A program made the position numbers and the translations under genes. A stretch of DNA of 64,000 bases from Ruminococcaceae bacterium P7. Lineage in GTDB: Bacteria > Bacillota > Clostridia > Oscillospirales > Acutalibacteraceae. The stretch is from positions 79,348-143,347 of the forward strand of contig FMUA01000008.1 of assembly GCA_900100595.1 (NCBI GenBank). The letters are read 5' to 3'. Shown here one piece after another: positions 38,502 through 46,332 of the stretch (position 1 is its first letter; each line of letters starts with the position of its first letter). The notes beneath the pieces are model-generated. The model searched no databases. It was not told where the DNA came from and saw only the letters and a list, made by a program, of their open reading frames with translations.

Positions 38502-38602
38502 ATAAAAGTCGGTGAAAGAAACCGCGGCTTTTCCTGCAAACGGCTTCTTTTCCACACCATCTCAGCCTTTTTAATAGGTAATATTTTAAGGAGGACTTTC
38601 AA

Positions 38603-39943
38603 ATGTCATATGTTAGCGAACAGCTTGAAAAGCTGGCAGCAAAAAATTCCAACCAGCCTGAGTTCCTTCAGACTGCAACCGAGGTTCTTTCCTCTCTGGA
38701 GCCCGTGTTCGACGCGAACCCCGAGTATGAGAAGAACGCCATCATCGAGAGAATCACCGAGCCTGAGAGACAGGTCATCTTCAGAGTACCCTGGGTTGAC
38801 GATAACGGCAAGGTTCAGGTAAACCGTGGCTTCCGCGTTCAGTTCAGCAGTGCGCTTGGTCCCTACAAGGGCGGTCTCCGTTTTGACCCCTCCGTAAACA
38901 TTAGTATTGTTAAGTTCCTCGGCTTCGAGCAGATTTTCAAGAACTCCCTCACAGGTCTTCCCATCGGCGGTGGCAAGGGCGGCGCTGACTTCAACCCCAA
39001 CGGCAAGTCAGACATGGAAATCATGAGATTCTGCCAGTCCTTCATGACGGAGCTCTTCAGACACATCGGCCCCAACACTGACGTTCCTGCGGGCGACCTC
39101 GGCGTAGGCGGCAGAGAGATCGGCTACATGATGGGTCAGTACAAGAGAATCAGAGATTGCTATGACGGTACTCTTACCGGTAAGGGCACCGCGAACGGCG
39201 GTCTCGCAGGCAGAGCGGAAGCTACCGGCTACGGTATCGTATTCTACGCAAGAGAGATGCTCAAGCACTTCGGCGAGAGCCTCGAGGGCAAGAAGGTTGT
39301 TATCTCCGGCTTCGGTAATGTTGCTTGGGGTACCGCTAAGAAGCTCGAGCAGCTCGGCGCTAAGGCTATTACCATTTCCGGTCCCGACGGCTACATCCTC
39401 GACGAAGAGGGCGTAACAGGTGAGAAGATCGACTTCCTCATCGAGCTCAGAAACTCCGGTAAGAACATCTGCGCTCCCTATGCTGAGAAGTATCCCAACG
39501 CGAAGTTCTTCGCAGGCGAGAAGCCCTGGGGCGTTAAGGCTGACCTCTACATTCCCTGCGCAACTCAGAACGAGATCAAGATCGACGAAGCTAAGGCAAT
39601 GGTTGCCAACGGCTGTAAGTTCCTCTGCGAAGGCTCCAACATGCCCACCACCAACGATGCTATCGAGTATCTGCAGGAGAACGGCGTTGTTGTCGGTCCT
39701 TCCAAGGCTGCTAACGCAGGCGGCGTAGCTTGCTCCTGCATCGAGATGAGCCAGAACGCTGAGCACGCTATCTTCACTGAGGAAGAGGTTTATGCGAAGC
39801 TCGAGGCTATCATGGTCAACATCTTCAAGCAGAGCGTTGCGGCTTGCGAGAAGTACAACCTCGGCGACAACCTTGTTGCAGGCGCTAACATCGCAGGCTT
39901 CGAGAGAGTAGCTCAGGCTATGCTCATTCAGGGTATTTGCTAA
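38603..39943 (+). CDS. gdhA: NADP-specific glutamate dehydrogenase
   Basis: This enzyme fixes ammonium onto 2-oxoglutarate, a main nitrogen-assimilation route in gut clostridia. The catalytic lysine region is PYKGGLRFDPSVN, with GGGKGGADFNP next to it. The nucleotide-binding domain has the GFGNVAWGTAKKLEQLG dinucleotide fold. The 446-residue length and motifs match the hexameric NADP type (subfamily I). Codon use is strongly biased to C/G-ending codons compared with neighbours, as expected of a highly expressed gene. Own promoter and terminator. Confidence 0.97.
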   Translation: MSYVSEQLEKLAAKNSNQPEFLQTATEVLSSLEPVFDANPEYEKNAIIERITEPERQVIFRVPWVDDNGKVQVNRGFRVQFSSALGPYKGGLRFDPSVNISIVKFLGFEQIFKNSLTGLPIGGGKGGADFNPNGKSDMEIMRFCQSFMTELFRHIGPNTDVPAGDLGVGGREIGYMMGQYKRIRDCYDGTLTGKGTANGGLAGRAEATGYGIVFYAREMLKHFGESLEGKKVVISGFGNVAWGTAKKLEQLGAKAITISGPDGYILDEEGVTGEKIDFLIELRNSGKNICAPYAEKYPNAKFFAGEKPWGVKADLYIPCATQNEIKIDEAKAMVANGCKFLCEGSNMPTTNDAIEYLQENGVVVGPSKAANAGGVACSCIEMSQNAEHAIFTEEEVYAKLEAIMVNIFKQSVAACEKYNLGDNLVAGANIAGFERVAQAMLIQGIC

Positions 39944-39975
39944 TTCAGGTTTTTCCTTAATATCTTTTCCCATAT

Positions 39976-40009
39976 AAAAACAGCGGTCGATCGTCGGCCG
40001 CTGTTTTTC
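39976..40009 (+). terminator. Intrinsic terminator of gdhA
   Basis: AAAACAGCGG pairs with CCGCTGTTTT around an 11-base loop, followed by T residues. Confidence 0.91.
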
Positions 40010-40014
40010 TCTGC

Positions 40015-40042
40015 TTGACTTTTGTCGATATTCCTATATAAT
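40015..40042 (+). promoter_or_regulatory. Sigma-A promoter directly against the start codon of the SGNH-like gene
   Basis: TTGACT (40015-40020) and perfect TATAAT (40037-40042) are spaced by 16 bases. The -10 ends only 6 bases before ATG 40049, so the mRNA would have little or no 5' leader. Confidence 0.75.
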
Positions 40043-40048
40043 AAAGGT

Positions 40049-41176
40049 ATGAAAAAATATTTTATCAGAACCATCAAAATCACGTCCTTTCTGGTAGTTT
40101 TCGCACTCGCGCTGTTGTTCCTGCAAAATTTTGTTCTTTGCCATATTGACCACAACAAGCTGAGAATAGACGGCTTCTATCTGGAGGATGAAAAATCCAT
40201 AGATGTTGTCTTTACAGGCGCAAGCGAGCTGTATACGGGCTTTTGTCCTGCTTTGGCATATGAGAAATTCGGCTTTACCAGCTATCCGTACGCCACGGCG
40301 TCTATTACTGCGGGAGCTGCGATCACGCAGATCAAGGAGATCGAGCGCACCCAAGATCCGCAGCTCATTGTTATCGAGATCAACCCGTTTTTATATCCCG
40401 ATGACCGCAACGACACCAACGAGGGCAGTATCCGCAAATATATCGACCCCGTACCGCTCAATGAGAATAAGGTGGAATACGTCAAGAGCCTGAATACAGA
40501 GGATGAGATGGAATATTATCTGCCATTGATTAAGTACCATAGCTCATGGAGTGAATATCCGGGCGGCGTCAAGTTCCTGTTTCCGCTGATTGCGCAGCAT
40601 TTTCGCGGATATACCTTGCTCAAGGGCTATAAATCCAATACCGGCGCTTGTGAACAAGATAACACATACCTTAATCAAAAACTGGTAAATGACGATAGTG
40701 AAGTCAAGCTATATGAACCGAGTGAACGGCAGCTGCGAGAGCTGCTGCAATATCTTAATGATAATGAGATTCACAACGTGGTATTTTTCAGAGCACCGCA
40801 TCTGGTGCGGCAGAACGATTATGATGGATTTTGCCGTTCCAATGCCGCAGGAAAAATAATTAAGGAATACGGCTTTGATTTTATCAATTTTGAGCGTGAT
40901 CCTAAAACAATGAATTATCCGCCTGAATGGTTCTATAACGTGCAGCATTTAAATCTGTATGGCTCAGAGAATTTTACGCAATATTTCGGAGAGATGCTGG
41001 TTGAGCGTTACGGAATCAAACCCGCAGAGCTGACGGATAAGCAGCGCAGTCGGTGGCAGGAAGCGCAGGAGTATTATCATCGGTTCTACAGATGCTGTGA
41101 GGACAAGCTCAGCAAAGGAATTGAAATGGAAATCAACGAGGATTTGACAGGAATCCGGGAAATCAATAAATACTGA
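40049..41176 (+). CDS. Membrane-anchored SGNH/DltD-like protein of unknown function
   Basis: A 375-residue protein with one N-terminal transmembrane helix (about residues 8-28) and a large extracytoplasmic domain. VVFTGASELYTGFCP near residue 52 resembles the nucleophile (G-x-S) block of SGNH hydrolases. A histidine block, NVQHLNLYGSENFTQYF, lies near residue 300, where these enzymes carry the catalytic Asp/His pair, although the usual aspartate is not obvious. It resembles DltD-type envelope enzymes only in outline. No dlt genes lie nearby. ATG 40049 is the only reasonable start. Substrate unknown. Confidence 0.7.
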   Translation: MKKYFIRTIKITSFLVVFALALLFLQNFVLCHIDHNKLRIDGFYLEDEKSIDVVFTGASELYTGFCPALAYEKFGFTSYPYATASITAGAAITQIKEIERTQDPQLIVIEINPFLYPDDRNDTNEGSIRKYIDPVPLNENKVEYVKSLNTEDEMEYYLPLIKYHSSWSEYPGGVKFLFPLIAQHFRGYTLLKGYKSNTGACEQDNTYLNQKLVNDDSEVKLYEPSERQLRELLQYLNDNEIHNVVFFRAPHLVRQNDYDGFCRSNAAGKIIKEYGFDFINFERDPKTMNYPPEWFYNVQHLNLYGSENFTQYFGEMLVERYGIKPAELTDKQRSRWQEAQEYYHRFYRCCEDKLSKGIEMEINEDLTGIREINKY

Positions 41177-41251
41177 GAATAATGGTGTGATAAGCTATGG
41201 AATGATTCAAAACGGCTTATTACGCCTTATTCTTTTGATACCACTCCCCTC

Positions 41252-41281
41252 AATTATACAAAATATCCATTTTGTGTAATT
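41252..41281. repeat. Inverted repeat upstream of the recombinase
   Basis: Two 13-base arms (41252-41264 and 41269-41281, one mismatch) around ATCC. The left arm starts with AATTATACAAAA, the same 12-mer as at 38313-38324. It is upstream of an extended -10 (TGCTATACT, 41314-41322) and could be an operator. Confidence 0.6.
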
Positions 41282-41361
41282 ATTCCGATATGGAATTATA
41301 CCCCTCTTTTTTGTGCTATACTAATATTTAGAATAATAACAATCAGATTTCAGGTGAACCT

Positions 41362-42348
41362 ATGCCAGTCAGATTTCAAGACGAAGCATTTCCGCAGCTC
41401 AAAGAATATCTTTACTACCTTCAAACAATCCTCAACAAATCCGTCAAGACCGTTGATGAGTACTTTATTGACCTACGAACTTTTTTCCGTTTTATGAAGC
41501 TGTCGCGTCATCTGGTACCGGATGACTGTGAATTTGATGCAATCAAAATTGATGACCTTGATTTGCAATTTCTGGAATCCGTCACGCTGACGGATGCATA
41601 TGAATACATGACGTGGCTGCAGCGTGAACGCGGCAACCAGTCCGCAGCACGTGCCCGAAAGGTTTCGAGCCTTAAGGGATTCTTCAAGTACCTGACGACC
41701 AAGAAACACTATCTCAAGGTCAACCCGATCGATGAATTGGAAGCGCCAAAAAAGAAAAAAGCTCTCCCAAAGTATCTTACACTCGAACAAAGTATCGAGT
41801 TATTGAACGCTGTAGACGGAGAATATCAGGCGCGTGATTATGCGATTCTGACGCTCTTTCTCAATTGCGGTCTGCGTGTTTCCGAGATGTCGGGTCTTAA
41901 TTACACGGATATCCGCAACGATAACACCCTGCGCGTACTCGGCAAGGGCAACAAAGAACGGATCGTATATCTCAATTCCGCCTGTATTTCCGCGATACAG
42001 GACTATATGAAGGTACGCCCTGTTGACGGCGTTAAGGACAAAAAAGCGCTGTTTATCAGCCGCAATCATAATCGTATGTCCGTAAAGACGATTCAGGCAA
42101 TGGTCTATAAATATCTCGAAAAAATCGGACTGAATGCGCAGGGATATTCCTGCCACAAGCTGCGTCATACCGCCGCGACGTTAATGTATCAGCACGGCGG
42201 CGTTGATGTGAGAGTGCTCAAAGAGGTGCTCGGTCATGAAAATCTTGCGACAACCGAGATATATACCCACCTCAGCTCCGAACAGTTAAAACACGCCGCT
42301 GATCATAACCCCCTTGCGAAGGTACATAAAAAGACAGATACCAAATAA
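41362..42348 (+). CDS. Tyrosine recombinase XerC/XerD-like
   Basis: A 328-residue tyrosine recombinase with an N-terminal SAM-like core-binding domain (FPQLKEYLYYLQTILNKS) and a C-terminal catalytic domain. The catalytic set is complete: Arg in NCGLRVSEM, Lys in LGKGNKERIVYL, HxxR in SCHKLRHTAATLM, His in LGHENLATTEIYTHLS, with the nucleophile Tyr in the same segment. No phage genes or attachment sites flank it, so chromosome-dimer resolution is the likely role, but a single gene cannot be assigned to XerC or XerD. The 3' end lies inside a bidirectional terminator. Confidence 0.92.
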   Translation: MPVRFQDEAFPQLKEYLYYLQTILNKSVKTVDEYFIDLRTFFRFMKLSRHLVPDDCEFDAIKIDDLDLQFLESVTLTDAYEYMTWLQRERGNQSAARARKVSSLKGFFKYLTTKKHYLKVNPIDELEAPKKKKALPKYLTLEQSIELLNAVDGEYQARDYAILTLFLNCGLRVSEMSGLNYTDIRNDNTLRVLGKGNKERIVYLNSACISAIQDYMKVRPVDGVKDKKALFISRNHNRMSVKTIQAMVYKYLEKIGLNAQGYSCHKLRHTAATLMYQHGGVDVRVLKEVLGHENLATTEIYTHLSSEQLKHAADHNPLAKVHKKTDTK

Positions 42349-42366
42349 AGGTACCTGTCTTTTTTC
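42328..42366. terminator. Bidirectional terminator between the recombinase and DUF6873 genes
   Basis: AAAAAGACAG (42328-42337) pairs with CTGTCTTTTT (42355-42364), extended inward by TACC/GGTA after one mismatch. Each arm gives a T run on one strand. It overlaps the last seven codons of the recombinase gene. Confidence 0.85.
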
Positions 42367-43009
42367 ATAGCAAAACCGCACCGCCGATATCGGTTAGCGG
42401 TACTTTTTTACATAATATTTCGATTTTAGAATTATATTGCTTGATAAACACCCTGATATTTTCAAAATCAGGGTGTTTTGTGATATTTCCGAAAAAGTAA
42501 ACGGTGTTATCAACCGTACATGAAGCGCCGCCGATAAAGCCGTAATCGAATCCATCCAGACGAATATGACCTGCGGAAATCGGCAAGACCTCTACCCTGT
42601 TTTGTTTCATCGCTTTCTCAATGGATTTGTCCGCTGTAATCACAGCATGATTGTTGACAACAAGCGTAGAACAGCGCGTATAACCCTGGTTCATGTGTAT
42701 GGTCTTAATGCCGTTTTTGCTGCAGAAATCAAGTACGGCTGAATCGATAGCTTTGAGATTTCCGTATAATTTGTTGTCCAGGTACAGACAATTCAACCGT
42801 ACGTTTTCGGGATAATCCCTGCCGATCGGCTTGCTGCAATCCTGCAAAGTAAAGAGTTTGTCGCGGATTCTGAGCGCCTGCATATCTGCGTGGCGGCGTT
42901 CCGGTAAATGAAACAGATCAATATTTTCTGTGGGAATGATTTCATATCCCTGCTTTTTCATTTCTTTGCAGAAGCAGGAATATTCATCGCTCATCAGCAG
43001 CTTACTCAT
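42365..43009 (-). CDS. DUF6873-type protein of the guanidine-modifying-enzyme (GME) fold
   Basis: This 214-residue cytoplasmic protein has the repeated beta-beta-alpha-beta look of GME-fold proteins: IHMNQGYTRCSTLVVNNHAVITADKSI, ISAGHIRLDGFDYGFIGGASC and VYFFGNITKHPDFENI. I recognise it as the DUF6873 family of clostridia. The arginine-deiminase catalytic set is not clearly preserved, so a catalytic role is open. It overlaps radA by 4 bases and is the last gene of cwlD-radA-DUF6873, which suggests expression in that operon. Confidence 0.75.
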   Translation of the reverse strand: MSKLLMSDEYSCFCKEMKKQGYEIIPTENIDLFHLPERRHADMQALRIRDKLFTLQDCSKPIGRDYPENVRLNCLYLDNKLYGNLKAIDSAVLDFCSKNGIKTIHMNQGYTRCSTLVVNNHAVITADKSIEKAMKQNRVEVLPISAGHIRLDGFDYGFIGGASCTVDNTVYFFGNITKHPDFENIRVFIKQYNSKIEILCKKVPLTDIGGAVLL

Positions 43010-44370
43010 TGGGTGATCGCCTCAAAAGCCTCGCGGATGTTTTTGACGCCGATTAATTTCGCGTCGGTGCAATGAACGCCCTTGAGGTTGTGGAACGGCA
43101 GGATAATGCGGTCAAAGCCCAGTCTTACCGCCTCGTTGACACGCAGCTGTGCCTGAGAAACGGAGCGGATTTCGCCCGCAAGTCCGATTTCACCGAAAAC
43201 GACCGCTTTTTCATAGACAGGCTCGTCCTTCAGACTGCTGATCAGCGCCATCGCGATGCTGAGGTCAATGGCAGGCTCGTCCACGCGCAGACCGCCGACG
43301 ATATTGATATAGGTGTCGCTGTTGGAAAAGAAGTAGCCTGCGCGCTTTTCCAGTACCGCAAGAATCATCGAAAGGCGGTTATAATCATAGCCGGTCGCCA
43401 TTCTGCGTGCGTTGCCGTAGCCTGACTGTGTGGCAAGACCCTGTGTTTCCGCGAGAATCGGTCGCGAGCCTTCGATCGTGCAGGTGACGCAGGTTCCCGA
43501 CACATTGCTCGGCCTGCCCGAAAGCAGCATCACGGAGGGATTATCGACCTCTTTCAGCCCCTTGTCCGTCATCTCAAATACGCCGATTTCATTGGTGGAG
43601 CCGTATCGGTTTTTTATCGCGCGCAGGATGCGGCAGCTCATTTGCTTGTCGCCCTCGAAATGCAGAACCGTGTCGACAATATGCTCGAGCACCTTTGGAC
43701 CCGCGATAGAGCCCTCCTTATTGACATGACCGACGACAAACATCGGAATATCCAGAGATTTTGCTGTCCGCATCAGGAGGTTGGTACATTCCCTCACCTG
43801 TGTGACGCTGCCCGGAGAGGAGCTCAGCTCTGTGAGGTTCATGGTCTGGATGGAGTCGATCATGACCAGATCGGGTTTGAGATTCTTGATTTGCTCGCAG
43901 ATGATTTCCACATCGGTTTCTGTCATAACAAGCAGGTTTTCGGAATCAACCTCCAGACGAATCGCGCGTAGCTTGAGCTGGCGTTTTGATTCCTCACCTG
44001 AGACATATAGGATTTTCAGCGTGTCGCCGAGAAACTGGCAAATCTGCATCAGCACCGTTGATTTACCGATACCGGGATCGCCTCCGAGGAGAATCAGACT
44101 GCCCTTGACAATGCCGCCGCCCAACACACGGTTTAGCTCGTGACAGCCCGTATCATAGCGGTGCTCATCGTCTGTGGATATCTCTCGGATGGAGTACGGC
44201 GCGGAGTAGCTGCTGCGTGTTCTCGTTTTAGCAGCGGGAGCCGTTTTTGCCGTATCTCTGATTTCTTCATTCATGGTATTCCATTCGCCGCAGGAAGGGC
44301 ATTTACCCATCCATTTGGGCGATTCATAGCCGCATTCTGCGCAGATATAAACGCTTTTGATTTTTGCCAT
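43006..44370 (-). CDS. radA: DNA repair protein RadA
   Basis: RadA is a RecA-like ATPase that promotes branch migration in recombination. The N-terminal zinc finger has CAECGYESPKWMGKCPSCGEW, with all four cysteines. Walker A is GGDPGIGKSTVLMQI, the RadA-specific KNRYGS motif is present (AIKNRYGSTNEIG), and the Lon-like C-terminal domain follows. 454 residues, full length. It starts directly at the end of cwlD. Confidence 0.97.
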   Translation of the reverse strand: MAKIKSVYICAECGYESPKWMGKCPSCGEWNTMNEEIRDTAKTAPAAKTRTRSSYSAPYSIREISTDDEHRYDTGCHELNRVLGGGIVKGSLILLGGDPGIGKSTVLMQICQFLGDTLKILYVSGEESKRQLKLRAIRLEVDSENLLVMTETDVEIICEQIKNLKPDLVMIDSIQTMNLTELSSSPGSVTQVRECTNLLMRTAKSLDIPMFVVGHVNKEGSIAGPKVLEHIVDTVLHFEGDKQMSCRILRAIKNRYGSTNEIGVFEMTDKGLKEVDNPSVMLLSGRPSNVSGTCVTCTIEGSRPILAETQGLATQSGYGNARRMATGYDYNRLSMILAVLEKRAGYFFSNSDTYINIVGGLRVDEPAIDLSIAMALISSLKDEPVYEKAVVFGEIGLAGEIRSVSQAQLRVNEAVRLGFDRIILPFHNLKGVHCTDAKLIGVKNIREAFEAITQ

Positions 44371-45093
44371 TTATGTCACATCCTTGTTAGTATTGATATA
44401 GTCAAGAAAGCCCGTTGTGATTGCAAAGGACATTTGCTTCTGATAGCCTTCATCCGCAAGCTTGGCACATTCCTCGCGGTTAGAGAGAAAGCCGCATTCC
44501 ACAATCACGGCAGGCTGTGTGGTGTTTTTGAGCAGATAGATTCCATCGTCGGACGGCTTGCATTTCCGTTCATTGTCCGGCTGCAGCTGCGTTTTGACGG
44601 AAAAATGAATCGCCTCGGCAAGCGATGTACTGTTATCATTGTTTGGTGAGTAGAACACCTGCGTACCGTGCGAGGCAGTATTGGAAAACTTGTTCTGGTG
44701 GATGCTGATTATCGTATTGCTTTCCGAGGAATTAAAGATAGAAAGCCGCTTTTTCATGTCATTGAGCTTACGCTCGCGGATGGTGTCGCCTTCCTCAGAA
44801 ATATCGTTGTCATCGATCCGTGTCATCTGCGTTTTCAATCCGAAGAGCCGCAGCAAATCATTTGTTGTTTGCGCGATAGACAGGTTGATCGCTTTTTCCG
44901 ATATGCCGTCCGCGCTGACTGCTCCCCCGTCCTCACCGCCGTGTCCGGCGTCCAGAATCACACACGGCAGCGGTTCAGCGGGCATCGCGTCCGTTTGCAG
45001 TGTGACACGGGAAGTTGACGTTACCATCAGTGCGATAAAGACCGAGAGAAAGAACACGACCAGAAACAAAAAGACAAATCTGCGGATTCTCAC
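44371..45093 (-). CDS. cwlD: N-acetylmuramoyl-L-alanine amidase CwlD
   Basis: CwlD is a zinc amidase that removes stem peptides so that muramic-delta-lactam can form in the spore cortex. A hydrophobic signal/anchor occupies residues 7-25. The Amidase_3 motifs are VILDAGHGGEDGGAV (zinc His and Glu), SIHQNKFSN (zinc His) and VECGFLSNREEC (catalytic Glu). The single-domain 240-residue form without cell-wall repeats suits CwlD. It supports a spore-forming host. It is the first gene of the reverse operon with radA. Confidence 0.9.
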   Translation of the reverse strand: MRIRRFVFLFLVVFFLSVFIALMVTSTSRVTLQTDAMPAEPLPCVILDAGHGGEDGGAVSADGISEKAINLSIAQTTNDLLRLFGLKTQMTRIDDNDISEEGDTIRERKLNDMKKRLSIFNSSESNTIISIHQNKFSNTASHGTQVFYSPNNDNSTSLAEAIHFSVKTQLQPDNERKCKPSDDGIYLLKNTTQPAVIVECGFLSNREECAKLADEGYQKQMSFAITTGFLDYINTNKDVT

Positions 45094-45142
45094 ATGATCA
45101 CCTCTGTAACAGCATATGCAAACAGAGGCAGCGACTATGTCA

Positions 45143-45171
45143 ATTATAACGCAAATCGCTCAACTTGGCAA
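45143..45171 (-). promoter_or_regulatory. Promoter of cwlD-radA operon
   Basis: Reverse strand: TTGCCA (45171-45166) and TATAAT (45148-45143) with a 17-base spacer. It is a sigma-A-type promoter, 50 bases before cwlD, which would also serve radA outside sporulation. Confidence 0.72.
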
Positions 45172-45189
45172 TAAAATCGCACATTCTTC

Positions 45190-45218
45190 TTGTAGTCAGT
45201 CTCCGAACGTGATATAAT
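45190..45218 (+). promoter_or_regulatory. Promoter of map
   Basis: TTGTAG (45190-45195) and TATAAT (45213-45218), 17-base spacer, divergent from the cwlD promoter. Confidence 0.72.
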
Positions 45219-45254
45219 AATATGGAACATTACGGATAAAAGGAGTATGAAAGC

Positions 45255-46127
45255 ATGAAGAAGCCGGGCAGAAACGACGAATGCTGGTGCGGAAGCGGCA
45301 AGAAATATAAGAAGTGCCATATCGATTTTGACGAGAGAATGGAAGAAATCGAGGCGCAGGGACATCAGATTCCCGACCACAGCCTGCTCAAGACAAAGGA
45401 ACAGATTGAAAAGATCAAGGAAAGCGCCAAGATCAATATCGCGGTGCTCGACTATGTGGCGGAGCATATCCGGGCAGGAATATCCACTGCGGAGATTGAC
45501 CGCTGGGTGCATGATATCACCGTCAGAATGGGCGGTATTCCTGCGCCGCTGAATTATGAGGGCTTTCCTAAGAGCGTTTGTACCTCCATAAATGACGAGG
45601 TGTGCCATGGTATTCCCTCGGAGGATATTATCCTTAAAGACGGCGATATTGTCAATGTGGACGTTTCCACCAATCTCAACGGTTACTTCTCCGATTCCTC
45701 GCGCATGTTCTGCATCGGTGAGGTCAGCGCGGAAAAGGAAGCGCTTGTCGACGCCGCAAAGCAGGCGCTTCAAGAGGGCTTGAAGGAGGTCAAGCCTTGG
45801 AAATTCCTCGGAGATATGGGAAACGCCGTCAATGAATATGTCAAAAGCTGCGGCTATTCCGTCGTTCGTGAGGTCGGCGGTCACGGAATCGGGTTGGAGT
45901 TCCACGAGGATCCGTGGGTCAGCTATGTTACCGAACCGAACACAGGAATGCTGATGGTTCCGGGACTGATGTTTACAATCGAGCCGATGATCAATATGGG
46001 AAAGGCGCCGATATATACCGACGAGAAAAACGGCTGGACCATTTATACAAAAGACGGTCTCCCCTCTGCGCAGTGGGAAATACAGGTGCTTGTCACCGAG
46101 GATGGCTATGAAATCATCACTTATTAA
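45255..46127 (+). CDS. map: Methionine aminopeptidase with N-terminal SEC-C zinc motif
   Basis: This enzyme removes the initiator methionine from nascent proteins. The N-terminus PGRNDECWCGSGKKYKKCH is a SEC-C zinc-binding motif (C-x-C, C-H), as at the end of SecA, and may assist ribosome docking. The M24A domain follows, with metal ligands in VNVDVSTNLNGYFSDSSRMF (two Asp), GHGIGLEFHEDP (His), FTIEPMIN (Glu) and WEIQVLVTEDG (Glu). 290 residues. An AAAGGAGTAT site precedes the ATG. Confidence 0.96.
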   Translation: MKKPGRNDECWCGSGKKYKKCHIDFDERMEEIEAQGHQIPDHSLLKTKEQIEKIKESAKINIAVLDYVAEHIRAGISTAEIDRWVHDITVRMGGIPAPLNYEGFPKSVCTSINDEVCHGIPSEDIILKDGDIVNVDVSTNLNGYFSDSSRMFCIGEVSAEKEALVDAAKQALQEGLKEVKPWKFLGDMGNAVNEYVKSCGYSVVREVGGHGIGLEFHEDPWVSYVTEPNTGMLMVPGLMFTIEPMINMGKAPIYTDEKNGWTIYTKDGLPSAQWEIQVLVTEDGYEIITY

Positions 46128-46134
46128 ACAAATC

Positions 46135-46165
46135 ACGCCGCACGGTTGTGCGGCGTTACTTTTTT
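46135..46165 (+). terminator. Intrinsic terminator of map
   Basis: 9-bp perfect GC-rich arms (46135-46143, 46148-46156), GGTT loop, then TACTTTTTT. The end of the T run merges with the left end of the palindromic element. Confidence 0.92.
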
Positions 46166-46332
46166 AAGGAAATCTCTAATTATTCAATGCAGCGCAGAAG
46201 TGCGGAAGATTTATGGCAGAATATTGTCAAAACGCTGCAGGGATACTGACGTATTTCAAGGGGTTTTGGCAATAATCTGCCGTGAAGATTCCGTGGTTAT
46301 GTGCGGTAAGGAATTTTCAGAGGTTCCCTTAA
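46164..46332. mobile_element. 169-base palindromic MITE-like element
   Basis: The left half (46164-46233) and the reverse complement of the right half (46263-46332) align without gaps over about 70 bases. Shared blocks include TTAAGG-AA-CTCT at the termini and GGCAGA-TATTG-CAAAAC at the inner ends, around a 29-base centre. The termini start with TTAA. No coding capacity is seen. Such an imperfect palindrome with matching ends is the form of a MITE or REP-like element. The right terminus supplies the TAA stop of the ECF fusion gene. Confidence 0.75.

Larger units (their letters stand above)
38189..38602. other. 414-base divergent intergenic region between XRE gene and gdhA
   Basis: It holds the reverse promoter of the XRE gene, the forward promoter of gdhA, and an AT-rich middle (38272-38472) with an AATTATACAAAA 12-mer at 38313-38324 and two close CTTGCAA direct repeats before the gdhA -35. 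I see no gene and no riboswitch in it. Confidence 0.7.

Noticed and set aside
41362..42348. Integrase of a prophage or genomic island
   Set aside because: No phage, conjugation or attachment-site repeats flank the recombinase, and neighbours on both sides are housekeeping genes.
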